From positions 1-23,425 of the forward strand of contig CANNTZ010000038.1 in NCBI GenBank assembly GCA_947522735.1: a DNA stretch of 23,425 nt, read 5' to 3'. Shown in pieces: positions 8,179-16,200 of this stretch (within the stretch, counting starts at the first letter, position 1; each line of letters opens with the position of its first letter). The translations under genes were made by a program, and so were the position numbers. Origin of the DNA: an uncultured Oscillospiraceae bacterium (GTDB lineage: Bacteria; Bacillota; Clostridia; Oscillospirales; Ruminococcaceae). A model generated the notes under the pieces. The model saw only the letters and a list, made by a program, of their open reading frames with translations. It searched no databases and was not told the DNA's origin.

Positions 8179-9441
8179 ATGCTCATACCATATGGACATT
8201 CCGCGATGCAGTTGGATATTGACGAAACGGCGGTAAAGCTCGTTGAATCCGGCATACATTCGCTCAAGCGCAAGGTGAGTGAGGACGATATAGTAAAGGC
8301 TGCAATGGCACGGCCCTACGGAGGCGTAACACTGCGTGAGATGGCGCGCGGAAAGAGCAGTGCCGTCGTGATAATCAGCGACCACACCCGCCCTGTGCCG
8401 AGCAGACATATCCTGCCGTTCATGCTCGGCGAGCTGCGCGAGGGAAACCCATATATCGATATCACGCTGCTCGTTGCGACCGGCTGCCACAGACTGACAG
8501 CTCCCGACGAGCTGCGCGCGAAGCTCGGCGACGATATATACGAGCGCGAAAGGATAGTGGTACATGATTGCGACAAAAACAACATTGCCATTGGTAAGCT
8601 TCCGTCCGGCGCAGAGCTTATCATAGACCGCACTGCCGTAGAAACGGATCTGCTTGTCGCGGAGGGCTTTATAGAGCCGCACTTTTTCGCGGGCTTTTCC
8701 GGCGGACGCAAGAGCGTGCTTCCCGGTATCTGCGAGCGCAAAACAGTGCTTGGCAACCACTGTGCCAAATTCATCGACGACCCAAACGCCGCGACCGGCG
8801 TGCTCGACGGCAACCCAATACACCGTGACATGCTCGCCGCGGCAAGGCTTGCAGGGCTGAGCTATATCGTAAACGTTGTGATCGACGGCAAAAAAGAGGT
8901 TGCGGCGGCGTTTGCGGGAGAGCCGGAGGCCGCGCACCGCGCAGGCTGTGAGCTGTTGCTCCAATATTGCCGCGCCACGGCGGACGGGGGCGGCGATATC
9001 GTCATCACCTCCAACGGCGGAGCTCCGCTTGACCAGAACGTCTATCAGGCTGTCAAGGGACTGACTGCCGCGGAAGCGGCGGCAAAGCCCGGCGCTACGC
9101 TGATAATCTGCGCAGAATGTGCCGACGGCATCGGCGGCGACGACTTCTACAGTGCCCTGCGCAGTGCCGAAAACGCGGAAAAGCTGCTTGAAGCCATCCG
9201 CAAAACACCGATGAGCGAAACCGTGCCGGATCAGTGGCAATATCAGATTTTGGCGCGTATACTCAAAAAACACCGCGTTATCTTTGTGACTGACCCGGCT
9301 TTGAGGGAGAAGATAGCCGAAATGAAGATGGAATACGCCGCCGACGTTAATGAAGCGTTCGGAATGGCGGCGCAAAAATACAGCGATCCTCGAATAGTCG
9401 TGATCCCTGACGGTGTGTCCATAGTGGTAGAGCGCGACTGA
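8179..9441 (+). CDS. larA: LarA-family nickel-pincer-dependent racemase/epimerase
   Basis: Member of the lactate racemase family, whose enzymes interconvert the stereoisomers of 2-hydroxy acids through a nickel-pincer nucleotide cofactor in the cytoplasm. The 420-residue length is normal. The catalytic residues known from the Lactiplantibacillus enzyme can be placed: SDHTRP (Asp68, Arg71), TGCHR (His104), EPHFF (His168), the cofactor-binding lysine in SGGRKSVLPG (Lys178), GNHC (His194), and Gln290 and Lys293 in QNVYQAVKG. All are retained, so the protein should be active, but LarA homologues act on several different hydroxy acids and the substrate is not shown. GGAGG at 8166-8170 is eight bases from the ATG. 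The cofactor-synthesis genes larB, larC and larE are not in the window. A membrane protein and an acetyltransferase follow closely. Confidence 0.9.
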   Translation: MLIPYGHSAMQLDIDETAVKLVESGIHSLKRKVSEDDIVKAAMARPYGGVTLREMARGKSSAVVIISDHTRPVPSRHILPFMLGELREGNPYIDITLLVATGCHRLTAPDELRAKLGDDIYERERIVVHDCDKNNIAIGKLPSGAELIIDRTAVETDLLVAEGFIEPHFFAGFSGGRKSVLPGICERKTVLGNHCAKFIDDPNAATGVLDGNPIHRDMLAAARLAGLSYIVNVVIDGKKEVAAAFAGEPEAAHRAGCELLLQYCRATADGGGDIVITSNGGAPLDQNVYQAVKGLTAAEAAAKPGATLIICAECADGIGGDDFYSALRSAENAEKLLEAIRKTPMSETVPDQWQYQILARILKKHRVIFVTDPALREKIAEMKMEYAADVNEAFGMAAQKYSDPRIVVIPDGVSIVVERD

Positions 9442-9456
9442 TTATTCCGAAAGGTC

Positions 9457-10278
9457 TTGAAAATTTTGGCAACGGCAAAGCTTCGCACAAAGGCGCAGAG
9501 TGTCTATATCTGTCGATTCATCATACGGTGCGCCGTTTTTCTCGTCGTCGCATATCTCTATCTGTTCCGGCGTGACGCTCTTGGGGCTGGCAAGGGCTTT
9601 TTCGTGATGCTGCCGTGCGGAACGTGGACGCTCAGGCTCGTTGCAACTGTCTATTGGATGGTGCTGATCCTCGAAATGCTGCGGCGAATGATACCCGGAA
9701 AACGGCTGCGCCACACGGATTTTATAGATATCGGCTGCTCCAAGCAGTTTGCACGTAACCACGCGCCGGTCAGCAAGGTGGATGCAGAGGCGCTGCGGCT
9801 GAATATGCGCAAAAAGGATATCGGCGCGCTGCGAGTGGCGGCGTTGTGGCTCGTGCTCTCCGCAGCGGTGCTGGCGCTCAGGCTCGCGGGCGTCCTCGGC
9901 GACGCCGAGCTGCTGCTGCTCTGGGCGCTCTGCTACCTGCTGGACATCGTCTGCATCCTGTTCTTCTGCCCGCTCCAGACCTTTTTGATGAAAAACCGTT
10001 GCTGCGCCACCTGCCGTATATTTCGCTGGGATCACTTTCTGACCTACACCGTGCTTGCGTTCATCCCAAGCTTCTTCACGATCAGCCTGTTCGCCGTATC
10101 GCTCGTCGAGCTCGTCTGCTGGGAGTGGACCCGCCGCAGATATCCGGAGCGCTTCTGGGAAGGCTCAAACGAAAACCTGCAATGCAAAAACTGCACCGAC
10201 AGGCTCTGTGAATACAAAAAGGCCATTCACCGCGGCATTTCACGCCACGAATACAAAACACAGCTTCAAGGAAAGTGA
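9457..10278 (+). CDS. Multipass membrane protein with conserved-looking cysteine clusters
   Basis: I do not know a function. The 273-residue product has about five hydrophobic segments: residues near 18-36, 48-72, 125-146, 152-172 and 190-215. Two cysteine groups flank the last segment. One is NRCCATCRIFRWDH; the other is LQCKNCTDRLCEYKK near the C-terminus, giving CxxC and CxxCxxxxC spacing. This arrangement recalls a widespread clostridial membrane family without an assigned role and suggests metal binding or thiol chemistry at the membrane face; that is inference. The start is uncertain: the TTG at 9457 has AAAGG only two bases before it, and a TTG at 9466 has better spacing. No in-frame ATG exists before the second hydrophobic segment. 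It begins 15 bases after larA and ends three bases before the next gene. Confidence 0.8.
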   Translation: MKILATAKLRTKAQSVYICRFIIRCAVFLVVAYLYLFRRDALGAGKGFFVMLPCGTWTLRLVATVYWMVLILEMLRRMIPGKRLRHTDFIDIGCSKQFARNHAPVSKVDAEALRLNMRKKDIGALRVAALWLVLSAAVLALRLAGVLGDAELLLLWALCYLLDIVCILFFCPLQTFLMKNRCCATCRIFRWDHFLTYTVLAFIPSFFTISLFAVSLVELVCWEWTRRRYPERFWEGSNENLQCKNCTDRLCEYKKAIHRGISRHEYKTQLQGK

Positions 10279-10281
10279 AAA

Positions 10282-10791
10282 ATGAAAGAATATATCACGC
10301 TCAGGGAATATAACGGCGAGGCAGAGGAGGCCGCCGCGCTGATATGCGCGTTTTGGCTCGCGCACAATGACTACGTCCAATCGGCGGAAGAAGCGGGGGA
10401 GGATCTGGCTGCGTGGACGGCGGAGGGACATAAATTCTATTTTATCGAGGCAGGCGACGGCGTTGCCGGGTTCGTGCATGTCGGAAGCCGTGGCGCGCGA
10501 ATAGATTGGATAGAGGATCTGTTTATCCGTCCGGAATATCAGGGGAAAGGCTACGGCTCCGCGGCGCTGGAGCGCGTTGAGGAGCTGGTGAGCAGCTATT
10601 CCGATTCCGTCTATATCGAGGTTGCGGCAAGGAACCTGCGCGCGCTGAAGCTCTATCATAAAAACGGCTATAACTGCCTGAACACCGTCACGATACGTAA
10701 GGACTTTCACCCTGAAAATTTTGACGTCGTCCGTGAGGATGAGCTGCTGGGCTATCGCATGGAGGTGCGCCGCGCGCGCGTCTCCGAATGA
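10282..10791 (+). CDS. GNAT-family N-acetyltransferase
   Basis: Predicted acetyl-CoA-dependent acetyltransferase of 169 residues, normal for a single GNAT domain. Motif A is clear: EDLFIRPEYQGKGYGSAAL, with the acetyl-CoA pyrophosphate-binding QGKGYG at residues 87-92. Motif B is VAARNLRALKLYHKNGY (about 114-130), with the usual Asn and Tyr. The acceptor substrate cannot be read from sequence; it could be a small molecule or a protein N-terminus. The start ATG lies three bases after the stop of the membrane-protein gene, with a GGAAAG ribosome site inside that gene's end, so translation is probably coupled. It is the last gene of the larA unit and is followed by a terminator. Confidence 0.92.
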   Translation: MKEYITLREYNGEAEEAAALICAFWLAHNDYVQSAEEAGEDLAAWTAEGHKFYFIEAGDGVAGFVHVGSRGARIDWIEDLFIRPEYQGKGYGSAALERVEELVSSYSDSVYIEVAARNLRALKLYHKNGYNCLNTVTIRKDFHPENFDVVREDELLGYRMEVRRARVSE

Positions 10792-10813
10792 GAGTGCGTT
10801 TGAGTATTACGAA

Positions 10814-10850
10814 GCCCCATCCGCAGCGTTCATGCGGACGGGGCGTTTTT
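10814..10850 (+). terminator. Rho-independent terminator closing the larA unit
   Basis: GCCCCATCCGCA (10814-10825) pairs with TGCGGACGGGGC (10833-10844) with one A-C mismatch, and GTTTTT follows. The U-run is on the plus strand only, so it serves the GNAT gene and not the convergent MFS gene. Confidence 0.9.
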
Positions 10851-10860
10851 AGCGATTTTT

Positions 10861-12087
10861 TCAGTTCAGCTCGTCGCCGGGGTTCGGAATGCTGCGCCTT
10901 AAAAGCAGCGCCGCCGTGAACAGCAGCGCCGAGAACAGCGTCGCCGCGCCAAGCAGCGTGTAATAGCTGCCCCTGAGCGCGTCGTAGATAAAGCCGCCGC
11001 AGAAGTTTCCGGCGATGCCTGCGGCACAGGAAACAGCCCCATAGATGGTCTGAGCTGTCGCCTTTAGCTCATACGGAGCGAGCTTGTAGAGATAGGTTGA
11101 GAACGCGCCTATCAGCAGCCCGTTGCCTGTCCCGAACAGCACAGCGAAAAACAGCATTGAGCCTATGGAGTGCGCGACAAGCCCGAGACCAAGAAAGTAG
11201 GTCGAGATCAGCAGCACGGCGGCGACAATGGCGTATTTCAGCCGTAAGCGCCGCCGGAGGCGCTTCATCAACAGCAGCATAGGAACCTCCGTCAACGCGC
11301 GCACGGCGACGAATATCCCGAAGCGCGACATGCCTATGCCGCGCTCCTCGAAAAAGTAGGTGAGGAAGCTGTATTCGCTGTTGTAGGCGAGATAGAATAC
11401 GGCGGAAAAGACGATAAAGGTGACGTAATAGTAGTTTTTTAGGAGCGGCTTGAGCGAGAGCGGCTCTTTTTTGCGCTCTCTGTCAACATCGTCGGAGGAT
11501 TTCGGATCGTAGGAGAATGCAAGCAGCAGCAGCGTCAGCAGCAGCAGCAAGCCGGAGATGGGGAAGATCGAGCCGACGCCGACGGCGTTGATGACCGGCT
11601 GGACCAGCGTGCTCGCCACGGAAAAGGTAATGGAGCCTACGCAGCGTATAAGTCCGAAATTTATCCCGACGACTGCGCAGGTGCGCACCGAAATATTGTC
11701 CAGAAATGTCGGATTCGTACCGCGAAAGAAGTTGGTTAGCGCAAAATATACAAAAATCATAACCACCGAATAGGAATATTTGAGTGGTATCAACGGCGCA
11801 ATACTGAACAGCACGCCGCCGGTGGCAAGGGTGAACGCGAAAATCTTTTTGACCGAGTTTATCCGATCGCTTATGTAGCCGAAGATGAACGCTGCGGCGA
11901 TGCCGGTGATGTTGCACACAGAATTCAGCGCGCCAATCTGCGCGGGAGTGAAGCCGTTAAGCTGGAGATAATAATTGCTGTAATTTCCGAATGCCCATGC
12001 AACCCAGAAAATGCCCTGTAACAGAGCGAGATTGAGTGCATACTTTATGCCTGGCGTTTTCAGGTTGGAAAAAGCGGAGCTTCTCAT
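10861..12087 (-). CDS. Major facilitator superfamily transporter
   Basis: Twelve-helix secondary transporter of about 408 residues, in the cytoplasmic membrane. The loop after helix 2 carries the MFS signature GYISDRINSVKK. Hydrophobic segments are spread along the whole length in two halves, with a charged central loop near SYDPKSSDDVDRERKKEPL. Its general look is that of the PPP/nucleoside-symporter-like MFS group. The substrate is not determinable. The start at 12087 (MRSSAFSNLK) is preferred over the longer one at 12117 because AAAGGG lies seven bases upstream. A run of CTG-type codons (complement of 11521-11550) encodes a leucine-rich helix, LLLLLTLLLLLAF. The gene has its own perfect promoter and appears monocistronic. 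Confidence 0.92.
   Translation of the reverse strand: MRSSAFSNLKTPGIKYALNLALLQGIFWVAWAFGNYSNYYLQLNGFTPAQIGALNSVCNITGIAAAFIFGYISDRINSVKKIFAFTLATGGVLFSIAPLIPLKYSYSVVMIFVYFALTNFFRGTNPTFLDNISVRTCAVVGINFGLIRCVGSITFSVASTLVQPVINAVGVGSIFPISGLLLLLTLLLLAFSYDPKSSDDVDRERKKEPLSLKPLLKNYYYVTFIVFSAVFYLAYNSEYSFLTYFFEERGIGMSRFGIFVAVRALTEVPMLLLMKRLRRRLRLKYAIVAAVLLISTYFLGLGLVAHSIGSMLFFAVLFGTGNGLLIGAFSTYLYKLAPYELKATAQTIYGAVSCAAGIAGNFCGGFIYDALRGSYYTLLGAATLFSALLFTAALLLRRSIPNPGDELN
11521..11550. repeat. CAG/CTG trinucleotide-rich tract inside the MFS gene
   Basis: The plus strand reads as two groups of GCAGCAGCAGC-type triplets separated by GTC. On the coding strand these are mostly CTG leucine codons of a membrane helix. 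Such a tract could be prone to slippage in multiples of three, which would not shift the frame. Confidence 0.6.
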
Positions 12088-12128
12088 AAAATTTCCCTTT
12101 TCGTACACATGCTTCATCGGACAAGGTA

Positions 12129-12157
12129 ATTATAATTATTTATCGCCCTTCTGTCAA
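12129..12157 (-). promoter_or_regulatory. Perfect-consensus sigma-A promoter of the MFS gene
   Basis: On the minus strand TTGACA (complement of 12152-12157), a spacer of exactly 17 bases, and TATAAT (complement of 12129-12134). The leader to the ATG at 12087 is about 35 bases. A small palindrome ACCAAAATGGT at 12202-12212 lies upstream. Confidence 0.92.
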
Positions 12158-12223
12158 TATCATTTCCTGCTCTTTTTTCTCTCTGTATTGTGAATATTTA
12201 TACCAAAATGGTGATATATATAC

Positions 12224-12252
12224 AAAAACGCTCCCGTGCCGTGCAGGAGCGT
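12224..12252 (-). terminator. Terminator of the rubrerythrin gene
   Basis: On the minus strand ACGCTCC (complement of 12246-12252) pairs with GGAGCGT (complement of 12228-12234), and TTTTT follows the stem. It begins 22 bases after the rubrerythrin stop codon. Confidence 0.88.
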
Positions 12253-12273
12253 CATAACGTCGGAGGGCTTGTG

Positions 12274-12858
12274 TCAGGCAAGCTCGAGCATAACAAAGCC
12301 CTGAGGAGATCTGCAAAGCGGGCAGACGTCCCACGCCGCGGAGAGCACCTCCTCATGGCCGCACTCGCTGCACTTCCATCTCACCGGCATTCCGCGGCGA
12401 TACAGGGTGTCGGTTTGAAGCTGCTTTTGTATCTCGGTGAGCTGCTTCATGTGGCATTCCTCCACCTTTGCAACCAGCTCGAACAGCCCGGCGACGTTAT
12501 CCAACCCCTCGTCCCGCGCCGTCTGCGCAAAGCCGGGATAGATGAAGGAAAACTCCTCGCTCTCGTTTTGCGCCGCAAGCTCAAAGTTTTTGACAAAATC
12601 CCACTTCTCCTTGAACGGATAGCCGCTGCACACGTTCAGGTTGGCGAACGTTGCACTGTCGGCGGACTGTATCGCAGTGTAGAACATCCGGGCGTGGTTA
12701 AATTCGTTGCGAGCAAGCGTTTTGACGCGCTTTTCAAGCTCGAACAGCTTCCTTTCCTTTGCTCCGTGGGCGAGAAATTTGTACCTTACATGCGCCTGCG
12801 CTTCGCCTGCATAGGCGTTCACAAGATTTTGCAGGGTGAGACTGTTTTTGAGTTCCAT
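12274..12858 (-). CDS. rbr: Rubrerythrin
   Basis: Non-haem di-iron peroxidase that reduces hydrogen peroxide, with electrons from rubredoxin or NADH systems; a standard oxidative-stress protein of anaerobes. From the ATG at 12858 it has 194 residues. The ferritin-like four-helix part shows AYAGEAQAHVRY (Glu19), ARNEFNHARMFY (Glu52, His55), NESEEF (Glu99-102) and AKVEECHMKQ (ExxH, His136), which supply the di-iron ligands. The C-terminal rubredoxin-like knuckle has CSEC (163, 166) and CPLC (179, 182). The start is fixed by AAGGAGG six bases upstream; an in-frame extension to 12942 would have no ribosome site and an unusual N-terminus. The gene stands alone, between the structured RNA region and its own terminator. 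Confidence 0.96.
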   Translation of the reverse strand: MELKNSLTLQNLVNAYAGEAQAHVRYKFLAHGAKERKLFELEKRVKTLARNEFNHARMFYTAIQSADSATFANLNVCSGYPFKEKWDFVKNFELAAQNESEEFSFIYPGFAQTARDEGLDNVAGLFELVAKVEECHMKQLTEIQKQLQTDTLYRRGMPVRWKCSECGHEEVLSAAWDVCPLCRSPQGFVMLELA

Positions 12859-12964
12859 AATATCCTCCTTAAAAGCTTCAGTCGGATATATTTTGCCTTT
12901 AATCTGAGGATTTATGAGCGTCAAAGTGCTAATTATTACCATGTATCCGCTGTGCGCAGCCGCA

Positions 12965-12970
12965 TATAAT
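12965..12970 (+). promoter_or_regulatory. -10 element for the structured RNA
   Basis: A perfect TATAAT places the start near 12976-12978, exactly where the closing helix of the structured RNA begins. The -35 position (12942-12947, TGTATC) is poor, so the promoter may be weak or need an activator. Confidence 0.5.
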
Positions 12971-12974
12971 ACTA

Positions 12975-13281
12975 TTGTCGCCGGAGCGAATGACCGGGGA
13001 GCTCAAGGGTTTAGCCGTTTACTTACGGTATGCGGATGAGCCTGACGGGAGTTTTCCGCATACGCTTCTCCTGTGGATACACTTTGAATGCCGTCGTCCA
13101 TTGGGACCGACCCATTCAGAGCGATATCGCCATGAGGACGGCGGTGAACGGCTGAAGGCATACTGCCGCAGTCGGAGGCACACGCGGCGACAGCTGAAAC
13201 GCCTCCTGTCGAAATGAATGATTATACATTAGGACGCAAAGCGCCCTGCCGTATGACCGTTCATCTGGCAGGGCGTTTTTG
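12975..13281 (+). ncRNA. Probable structured noncoding RNA of about 300 nt, family not recognised
   Basis: No protein gene is supported between rubrerythrin and purL, but the plus strand folds well. P1 pairs 12975-12983 with 13185-13193 and joins the two ends. P2 pairs 13010-13022 with 13144-13156: 13 consecutive pairs across more than 120 bases. Inside P2 are hairpin helices 13028-13036/13055-13063 (GTATGCGGA with TCCGCATAC) and 13091-13099/13136-13144, forming a three-way junction. A small hairpin GGCA-TAC-TGCC is at 13157-13167. The four G.U pairs (one in P1, two in P2, one in the third helix) would be A-C mismatches on the other strand, so the plus strand is indicated. A TATAAT lies just upstream and a terminator ends it. 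Motifs of RNase P RNA, tmRNA, SRP RNA or common riboswitches were not found. Confidence 0.68.
13242..13280 (+). terminator. Rho-independent terminator of the structured RNA, possibly shared with purL
   Basis: CGCCCTGCC (13242-13250) pairs perfectly with GGCAGGGCG (13267-13275); ATGA/TCAT extends it inside; TTTTT follows at 13276-13280. The U-run lies on the plus strand. On the minus strand the stem is followed only by CTTTGCG, so termination of purL here would be weaker. Confidence 0.9.
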
Positions 13282-13292
13282 CTTTGCGCGGA

Positions 13293-16200
13293 TTATTTTG
13301 TGAAGTAATCGACGGCGGATTCGAAGATTGGCTGACAGATGTTTCCGTCAACGTTTTTGTAGAGGCTGGAGCCGGTGCGCTCGGAGTGCGCCATTTTGCC
13401 GAAAACGCGTCCGTCCGGTGAGGTTATGCCCTCTATTGCGCAGAGCGAATAGTTCGGGTTGAAGCGATAGCTCATGCTTGGCTCGCCGTCAAGCCCGGCG
13501 TATTGCGTCGCAATCTGGCCGTTTTCGGCAAGCGCTGCAACAAGCTCCGGCGGGGCGGTGAAGCGCCCCTCGCCATGGGAGATCGGGATGGTATAGATTT
13601 CGCCCGGCTTGCAGCGGGAGAGCCACGGCGACTTGTTGGAGGCGACAACGGTGCGCGCAAGCATCGACTGGTGACGGCCGATTAGATTGAAGGTGAGCGT
13701 CGCGGATTCCGGTGTCATGTCGGTAATCTCGCCGTAGGGGACTAATCCGAGCTTGATGAGCGCCTGAAAACCGTTGCAGATGCCGCACATCAGGCCGTCG
13801 CGGTTTTTGAGCAGCTCGTGAACAGCGCTGCGCAGCGCTGGGTTGCGGAAGAAGGATACAATAAACTTGCCGGAGCCGTCCGGCTCGTCGCCGCCGGAAA
13901 AGCCGCCGGGAATGGCTATTATCTGCGAATTTGCCACTGCGCGGCTCATGTACTCGACCGACTGCTCGACGTCTCCGGGGGTTAGGTTGCGCACAACGAC
14001 CGTCTCGGTCCTTGCGCCCGCCTGCTCAAAGCGTCTGGCGGTGTCATATTCGCAGTTGGTGCCGGGGAATACCGGGATGAGCACGCGCGGAGCGGCAGTC
14101 TTTATCGCGGGAGCGCGGCGAGTGACCGCCTCATAGCAGAATTTCGGAGCGCTCTTGCTCTCGTCGCCCGCCCTGACTGGATATACCGGCTCGAGCTTCG
14201 CCTCCCAAAGCGCTTGCAGCTCGTTCATGTCAAGGTCAAGCCCCGGCGCCTCTATGCGGTACCCGTCGATGGTCTCGCCGAGCCTGACGGAGCCGTCCGG
14301 CGCTTCATCCGCTTCTACGATGAACGCGCCGTAGCCAGGGGCGAACAGGGTATCGTTATCGGGAAGCGCATCGAAACGGAAACCGATACGGTTGCCAAGA
14401 GCCATTTTTGACACGCCCTCGGCGACGCCGCCGCAGGAGACTGCCCACACTGCGCGCGCCTTACCGGCTGCGATTAAGCTGCGAAGAGCTTCAAAGCTGA
14501 CGCGGAGATGTCCGAAGTCAGGGGTCTCATCGACGTTCTTGCGGGACGGTATATAGTAGACGGGGCTTCCTGCGCGCTTGAACTCGGGCGAGATTATGTT
14601 GCCGGCGTCGCCCATCGCGACCGCGAAGGAGACGAGCGTGGGCGGAACGTCGATATTCTCGAAGGTGCCGCTCATCGAGTCCTTGCCGCCGATGGAGGCA
14701 ACCTCAAATTGAAGCTGTGCCTCCAGTGCGCCAAGCAGCGCGGCGAACGGCTTGCCCCATCGGGAGGGATCGTTCTTTGTACGCTCGAAATATTCCTGGA
14801 ACGTAAGCCAGCTTTTGCGGATATCGGCCCCGCAGGCGACAAGGCGCGCCATCGACTGGACGACGGCATAGATGGCGCCGTGATAGGGGCTGGCGGAGGA
14901 GAGATACGGGTCGTAGCCCCACGCCATTACGGAGCAGTCGGAGGTGTCACCCTTGACGAGCGGGATTTTCGCCGCCATAGCCTGTGCCGGGGTGAGCTGA
15001 TATTTTCCGCCGAATGGCATCAGCACTGTTCCCGCGCCAATCGTCGAGTCAAAGCGCTCAACAAGCCCCTTTTGTGAGCAAACATTGAGGCTGGACAGCA
15101 TGTTTTTCCAGTTTTTATCTACATCTCCGCCCTCGGCGTGCGGCAGGGGAGCACAGCCGTCCACGCGGATATCGGTGAGCTTGGGCGCGCCGTTGGAATT
15201 GAGAAAATCGCGGGAGATATCGACGATAACGTTGCCGTTCCAGCGCATTACAAGGCGCTCTTTCCCGGTCACGACTGCGACAGGCGTCGCTTCAAGGTTT
15301 TCGCGCGCCGCCTCGTCGATGAAGCGGTCTGCGTCCTCCGGACGCACGACGACCGCCATACGCTCCTGCGATTCGCTTATTGCAAGCTCGGTACCGTCGA
15401 GGCCGTCATATTTTTTGGTCACGCGGTCAAGGTCGATCTCAAGTCCGTCGGCGAGCTCGCCTATAGCGACGGAAACGCCGCCCGCGCCAAAATCGTTGCA
15501 GCGCTTTATCATGGAAGTGACCTCGCGCTTGCGGAACAGGCGCTGGAGCTTGCGTTCCTCCGGCGCGTTGCCCTTCTGGACCTCCGCGCCACAGCTTGCG
15601 AGAGAGCTGAGGGTGTGCGATTTTGAGGAGCCGGTAGCTCCGCCGCAGCCGTCGCGCCCGGTGCGTCCGCCGAGCAGAATTATCACGTCGCCGGGAACGG
15701 GGCGTTCGCGCACGACGTTATCGGCTGGGACGGCGCCGACGACAGCGCCGATCTCAAGGCGTTTGGCAGCGTAGCCGGGGTGATACAGCTCCGCGACGTG
15801 CCCGGTTGCAAGGCCGATCTGGTTGCCATAGGAGCTGTAGCCGGCAGCCGCGGTGGTGCATATCTTCTTCTGCGGCAGCTTGCCAGGCAGGGTTTGATCG
15901 ATGGGCGTCAGCGGGTCGGCGGCTCCGGTCACACGCATGGCCTGATAGACGTAGGAGCGTCCGGAGAGCGGGTCGCGGATAGCTCCGCCAAGGCAGGTTG
16001 CAGCGCCGCCGAACGGCTCTATCTCGGTCGGATGGTTGTGCGTCTCGTTCTTGAACATCAAAAGGTACGGTTTTTTCTCGCCGTCTATGTCAACGCCGAT
16101 CTTGACGGAGCAGGCGTTGATTTCCTCCGATTCGTCGAGGTCGGGGACAAGCCCCTGCTTTTTTAACGTCTTTGCGCCGATCGTAGCAAGATCCATCAGC

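Noticed and set aside
12930..12938. TAATTATTA upstream of rubrerythrin as a PerR box
   Set aside because: Only the inner nine bases of the 15-base PerR palindrome match; the outer arms do not. The rubrerythrin promoter itself (a TTGACG at 12919-12924 with a poor -10) is also unclear.
13025..13063. 12-codon minus-strand frame starting MRKTPVRLIRIP, preceded by AGGAG
   Set aside because: The ribosome-site spacing is good, but it falls inside a strong hairpin and so short a frame is expected by chance. It has no terminator or attenuator toward rubrerythrin.
12975..13217. 80-codon open frame on the plus strand in the rubrerythrin-purL gap
   Set aside because: It starts at a TTG inside the closing helix of the predicted RNA, has no ribosome site, and its product is arginine-rich with no family resemblance.
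13232..13250. GGACGCAAAGC, resembling part of a c-di-GMP-I riboswitch
   Set aside because: The other half of that aptamer (the CAGGGCAAACC-type segment) is absent upstream, and no gene follows on the plus strand. The match is probably chance.
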